Source: Archivesica marissinica
Lineage: Eukaryota > Mollusca > Bivalvia > Venerida > Vesicomyidae
DNA length: 64,000 nucleotides
Reading direction: 5' to 3'
NCBI GenBank assembly: GCA_014843695.1
Contig: CM026403.1
Span: forward strand, 2,976,150 to 3,040,149
This document shows positions 59,088 to 64,000 of this stretch, piece after piece. The notes below the pieces were generated by a model that saw nothing but the letters and a program-made list of their open reading frames with translations, searched no databases and was not told the DNA's origin. Position 1 is the first letter of the stretch. Each line of letters opens with the position of its first letter. Both the position numbers and the translations under genes were made by a program.

Positions 59088-59331
59088 TTAACCCTTTCAA
59101 CACCACAGACCTCTAAATAGGCTTACAAAAAGTATAGATCCAGATGAGCCGGCTCGTGACAAGCCATCTCATCAGGATCTGCACTTTTTGCCAGTGATAT
59201 GACTATTTTTAGACATAATTACCCATTTTGATAAATGAACTTGTCCAAATGTGATTTTCTGATTCATTTATTGGTTTATGAATATCATGGACCAGTCCAT
59301 GTGAGGAGTTACTTGGTGTTGAATGGATTAA
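59088..59331 (+). mobile_element. MITE family F, older copy
   Basis: 244 bp between TTAA sites; termini TTAACCCTTTCAACACCA and TGGTGTTGAATGGATTAA. More substitutions than other copies. Confidence 0.9.
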
Positions 59332-60465
59332 GACATCAGCTGATGCTTATAGCATAATTATACAGATAAAATACATATATATGTATTGTGAAAAGGTGAA
59401 AACATGGTTTATAATGGAGTAGTTTCGGAGAAGCGTGTACGTATGAACTTTGAAAAGGTTAATTTGAAAGCAAATAAATGAATGATATACGAGTATTTCT
59501 CATGCTAGCTCATTCATATGTATGAAAAATCAAACTGTATGTAAATGCCGTGTGTAGGTCTTGTGTAATTTCATTCATGAGCCTCAATGATTAAAGTATT
59601 TTTTGTGTTATACATGTAAATTTATTGGAATAAATACTGTTTAAACCAAAGTATTTTTTGCACGAGATTTTAGAGGAAAGTAGTACTATCAGTTAAATAC
59701 TACCAGCAGTATATAGGTCGTTATCTTTAGATCACCTTATACTTCAATGAAGTAGAAATATGTTATATTATATGAATCCAATGTTTGAACAACTGCCACT
59801 GATGCAAAACACAAAAGTAGTAAATCTCTGTGAACAGGAGATAGTTGTCAGCATGGCCAAGTATGCTACAGGTATCAACACTATGTAGGTATATTTCAGG
59901 AAAATATGTTCTACTGTACACACAAAGATCATTCTAGAGGGCGATGTGGGCGAAATTGTTGCCCAAGGGACCCTGACTTCGCCCTCTGGGGGCTCCACTT
60001 CTCCCTAAAAAAAAAATATGTTTTGGTTTTTACCATTTTCAAACAAAATTTTGTCTAGTAAGATACACTGGCCCATTATAAAGCACTCCTTCTATTCAAA
60101 TGTTGTATTTAATGGTTGTACTGTGCATTTTAACCCTATTTTGTAGAAGTATGTTAAAGAACACCATTTAAGGAAGCGATCAGCGTTTTCTCACTTCTCC
60201 CAAAAATTCTGACCTAGAATGAACCCTGAGTCCACCTGCCTCTCTACCATAAAATACCTTCACAAAAATAGAAAAGTGACCTGAAAAGCTGATCCTAAGC
60301 ATTTAATTTGTTTGATATTTGAAGGAAACAGCACACTGAATCAATTATCCACAAATAACCAGTGGAAGTACATCTCTCCTACCAGAACTTAACCAGGTAC
60401 AATAGATAAAGCTTATTACCTGGCATCTCACACACATGATGCAATAATCAATTCTTGAACATCAA
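59332..60465. other. Unique stretch
   Basis: No SINE or array. A plus-strand frame at about 59773-59889 (MNPMFEQLPLMQNTKVVNLC then EQEIVVSMAKYATGINTM) reads protein-like and contains ACAG followed by GTATCA, but has no known motif. Around 59930-60005 and 60190 CCACTTCTCCC-like pieces suggest an old dispersed repeat, also at 15540-15600. Confidence 0.35.
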
Positions 60466-61240
60466 AACAGCAGTAGGTTGAATGGTTGAATAATAACAGC
60501 AGTAGGTTGAATAATAACAGCAGTAGGTTGAATGGTTGAATAATAACAGCAGTAGGTTGAATAATAACAGCAGTAGGTTGAATGGTTGAATAATAACGGC
60601 AGTAGGTTGAATAATAACAGCAGTAGGTTGAATGGTTGAATAATAACGGCAGTAGGTTGAATAATAATGGCAGTAGGTTGAATAATAACAGCAGTAGGTT
60701 GAATAATAATGGCAGTAGTTGAATGGTTGAATAATAACAGTAGTAGGTTGAATGGTTGAATAATAACAGCAGTAGGTTGAATGGTTGAATAATAACAGCA
60801 GTAGGTTGAATGGTTGAATAATAACAACAGTAGGTTGAATGGTTGAATAATAACAGCAGTAGGTTGAATGGTTGAATAATAACAGCAGTATGTTGAATAA
60901 TAACAGCAGTAGGTTGAATGGTTGAATAATAACAACAGTAGGTTGAATGGTTGAATATTAACAGCAGTAGGTTGAATGGTTGAATATTAACAGCAGTAGG
61001 TTGAATAGTTGAATATTAACAGCAGTAGGTTGAATGGTCGAATAATAACAGCAGTAGGTTGAATGGTTGAATAATAACAACAGTAGGTTGAATGGTTGAA
61101 TATTAACAGCAGTAGGTTGAATAGTTGAATATTAACAGCAGTAGGTTGAATGGTCGAATATTAACAGCAGTAGGTTGAATGGTCGAATAATAACAGCAGT
61201 AGGTTGAATGGTTGAATAATAACAACAGTAGGTTGAATGA
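60466..61240. repeat. 29/21-bp minisatellite, about 30 copies
   Basis: Unit AACAGCAGTAGGTTGAAT plus GGTTGAATAAT (29 bp) or AAT (21 bp). The short unit lacks one GGTTGAAT, itself a tandem half. Left copies mix both lengths; right copies are mainly long. Confidence 0.95.
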
Positions 61241-61604
61241 AGGGCCATATGTTGATTATTAACAGCAGCTGAATGGTCTGCTGGTTGAATATTATTTTGA
61301 AAAGCTATTTTTTCTTTACATATATATAGAAATCTACAGCTATATTTCAACATGCAGGCTATATAGAGATCAATTGTACAGCCATATTTCAACATGCAAT
61401 CACTAGGAAAAGCTGTTGCCATGCTGTCTATGTTTATATTTTGCTACATGAAACCTCATTTCTCTCTCATGTAAAAACATATTAATAATGATTATTTTCT
61501 CAAACATTGCACCAGATGTCTGCATAGAATTTACTGCAGACAAATAGTGTAACATGAATCTATTACACATTTCACTGCAGACTATTCCTGAACCCTCCTG
61601 CCCC

Positions 61605-61940
61605 GGCCTGATAGTCAATATTCTATATGAAACTGGTCATACACGGCCTGATAGTCAATATTCTATATGAAACTGGTCATACATGGCCTGATAGTCAATA
61701 TTCTATATGAAACTGGTCATACATGGCCTGACAGTCAATATTCTATATGGCACTCAAGTCATAAGTGGCCTGACAGTCAATATTCTATATGAAACTGGTC
61801 ATAAGTGGCCTGACAGTCAATATTCTATATGAAACTGGTCATAAGTGGCCTGACAGTCAATATTCTATATGAAACTGGTCATAAGTGGCCTGACAGTCAC
61901 TATTCTATATGAAACTGGTCATAAGTGGCCTGACAGTATT
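61605..61940. repeat. 40-bp minisatellite, about 8 copies
   Basis: Unit with GGCCTGATAGTCAATATTCT and GAAACTGGTCATA (40 bp, checked). Left copies have GATAG, right copies GACAG. Confidence 0.95.
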
Positions 61941-61969
61941 TGCATTTAACTGCTTATCATCTTGTCAAT

Positions 61970-62216
61970 TTAACCCATTTGATTCTGGATACCGTTCAAA
62001 CAGTATTTGCAAAGAACAGAGAGCCAGATCAGCCGCCATGGAACGTGCAGTCTGATCAGGCTCTATGCTGTTTGCTATTCAGATGATCTTGCTAAGACAC
62101 TTGGCTATGTAGCAAACAACATAGATCCTGATCAGCATGCAGCGTCACGCTGCGGCTGATCTGGATCTATGTTGTTTGCAAAAGTCTTTAAATGTATCCA
62201 GAATGAAATGGGTTAA
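61970..62216 (+). mobile_element. MITE family G, full length
   Basis: 247 bp between TTAA sites. Termini TTAACCCATTTGATTCTGGA and the mirror of TTAACCCATTTCATTCTGGA are a 21-bp inverted repeat with one mismatch. Core hairpins as at 29797. A 67-codon frame across it is not a gene. Confidence 0.9.
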
Positions 62217-62788
62217 AATGATTCATAGATTTATGGTTTATTCATATACATTTTGGGACCATTTAAGGCCCATTGTTGGCTTCAATTGTTTCAAGCCCAC
62301 CAGCCAGGAATTTAACTGGGAGATTTTAATTTATCGGTGAGCTGTTTAATTCTTAGCTAATGTTGCCCAACCATTCCATGAATTATTTATGGAAAAAATA
62401 GAGAGAGATGTGCTGATATTGTGATAAACCTTAAACTATTACGTTTGATTGCTCCATATGGATATCTGTGCTCTACACTTCCAGGAAAACCATGTATTGA
62501 TTAAAGAATAAAACATGAACAGAAATGTGATATTAATTGAACCAAATCAGATTTCTCTATTAAGAATTTGTAATAAATTGAGGTCAAAATGTTCTCTCAA
62601 ATGAATGCAAGCCAAGTGCCAAAGGCAGAAAAACAAACTGTTTTGCTACACTTTGTAAACACAATCAGGAACAATACTTGACATCATATTATGCAGACAC
62701 TTTTCAAGGAGTCCCCTAAAAAGGGGATTATGCTAAAAATATGTCAAGTCAAGATCACCAATGTGTAAATATAATGAAATGGCCAATG
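62217..62788. other. Unique stretch
   Basis: Nothing recognised; left flank of the last array. Confidence 0.5.
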
Positions 62789-64000
62789 GACCAACCCTTT
62801 GTCCTACATTCACCGCTCCATCTAACAGGCATTCATCATACTGTAGGACCAACCCTTTGTCTTGCATTCACTGTTCCATCTAACAGGCATTCATCGTACT
62901 GTAGGACCAACCCTTTGTCTTGCATTCACTGCTCCATATAACAGACATTCATCGTACTGTAGGACCAACCCTTTGTCTTGCATTCACTGTTCCATCTAAC
63001 AGGCATTCATTGTACTGTAGGACCAACCCTTTGTCTTGCATTCACCGCTCCATCTAACAGGCATTCATCGTACTGTAGGACCAACCCTTTGTCTTGCATT
63101 CACTGTTCCATCTAACAGGCATTCATCATACTGTAGGACCAACCCTTTGTCCTACATTCACCGCTCCATCTAACAGGCATTCATCGTACTGTAGGACCAA
63201 CCCTTTGTCCTACATTCACCGCTCCATCTAACAGGCATTCATCGTACTGTAGGACCAACCCATTGTCCTACATTCACTGTTCCATCTAACATGCATTCAT
63301 CATACTGTAGGACCAACCCTTTGTCCTACATTCACTGTTCCATCTAACATGCATTCATCATACTGTAGGACCAACCCTTTGTCCTACATTCACTGTTCCA
63401 TCTAACATGCATTCATCGTACTGTAGGACCAACCCTTTGTCCTACATTCACTGTTTCATCTAACAGGCATTCATCGTACTGTAGGACCAACCCTTTGTCC
63501 TACATTCACTGTTTCATCTAACATGCATTCATCATACTGTAGGACCAACCCTTTGCCTTACATTCACCGCTCCACCTAACAGGCATTCATCATACTGTAG
63601 GACCAACCCTTTGTCCTACATTCACTGTTCCATCTAACAGGCATTCATTGTACTGTAGGACCAACCCTTTGCCTTACATTCACTGTTCCATCTAACATGC
63701 ATTCATCGTACTGTAGGACCAACCCGTTGTCCTACATTCACTGTTCCACCTAACAGGCATTCATCGTACTGTAGGACCAACCCTTTGCCTTACATTCACT
63801 GTTCCATCTAACAGGCATTCATCGTACTGTAGGACCAACCCTTTGTCCTACATTCACTGTTCCACCTAACAGGCATTCATCGTACTGTAGGACCAACCCT
63901 TTGTCCTACATTCACTGTTCCATCTAACAGGCATTCATCGTACTGTAGGACCAACCCTTTGTCCTACATTCACTGTTCCATCTAACAGGCATTCATCGTA
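62789..64000. repeat. 58-bp minisatellite, about 21 copies, continues past the window
   Basis: Unit with GTAGGACCAACCCTTTGTCC and CATCTAACAGGCATTCATCG (58 bp, checked). Variable sites include TGTCC/TGTCT/TGCCT and ACAGG/ACATG. Confidence 0.96.

Overview
The window looks like nuclear DNA of an invertebrate animal, most likely a mollusc and perhaps a bivalve. The evidence is an AT-rich, intron-like sequence, one recognisable animal exon (TRAF4-like, minus strand, 6711-6762), several tRNA-derived SINE families with conserved cores, small non-autonomous DNA transposons and very many minisatellites. There is no bacterial gene organisation and no long open reading frame outside tandem repeats. The long open frames at 32-34 kb, 36.5-40 kb, 42-43.5 kb and 44.4-45.5 kb are all products of repeat arrays, and I do not call them genes. 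The species call is an inference.

Layout. 0-10.3 kb: a 41-bp array, SINEs, a piggyBac-type MITE family (F), the TRAF4-like exon with a 24/25-bp minisatellite 77 bp past its splice donor, then 33-bp, 72-bp and about 20-bp arrays. 10.3-24 kb: a rearranged LTR-retrotransposon remnant (10761-11235), LINE 3' tails, SINEs, four MITE families and a 25-bp array. 24-36 kb: a MITE whose terminal inverted repeat has expanded into exactly 40 tandem copies, a nest of TTAA-flanked MITEs around a 989-bp foldback transposon, a 63-bp array and the largest low-repeat stretch (33.7-35.2 kb). 36-64 kb: mostly minisatellites, including a 3.2-kb 50-bp array with 550-bp higher-order repeats, a 1.35-kb (CA)n tract, a 6.5-kb 18-bp array, and 35-, 53-, 29/21-, 40- and 58-bp arrays; the last runs off the window end. 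By my addition about 27 kb (roughly 43%) of the window is tandem repeat, and about three quarters of the part after 36.7 kb.

How the parts relate. The SINEs are modular: tRNA-like heads and central domains are combined with two recurrent 3' tails, which suggests two LINE machineries mobilising several SINE families. Several SINEs carry visible target-site duplications. At least four MITE families sit in TTAA sites. Many arrays start or stop within a few tens of bases of a SINE, and at least one array, probably two, were built from transposon ends. The strongest story here is transposon ends seeding minisatellites. I found no new protein-coding system.

Limits. Exons other than the TRAF4-like one are weak candidates judged by eye from splice signals and open frame. 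Array copy numbers are approximate unless stated, and element family names rest on target-site and terminal-repeat signatures, not database matches.
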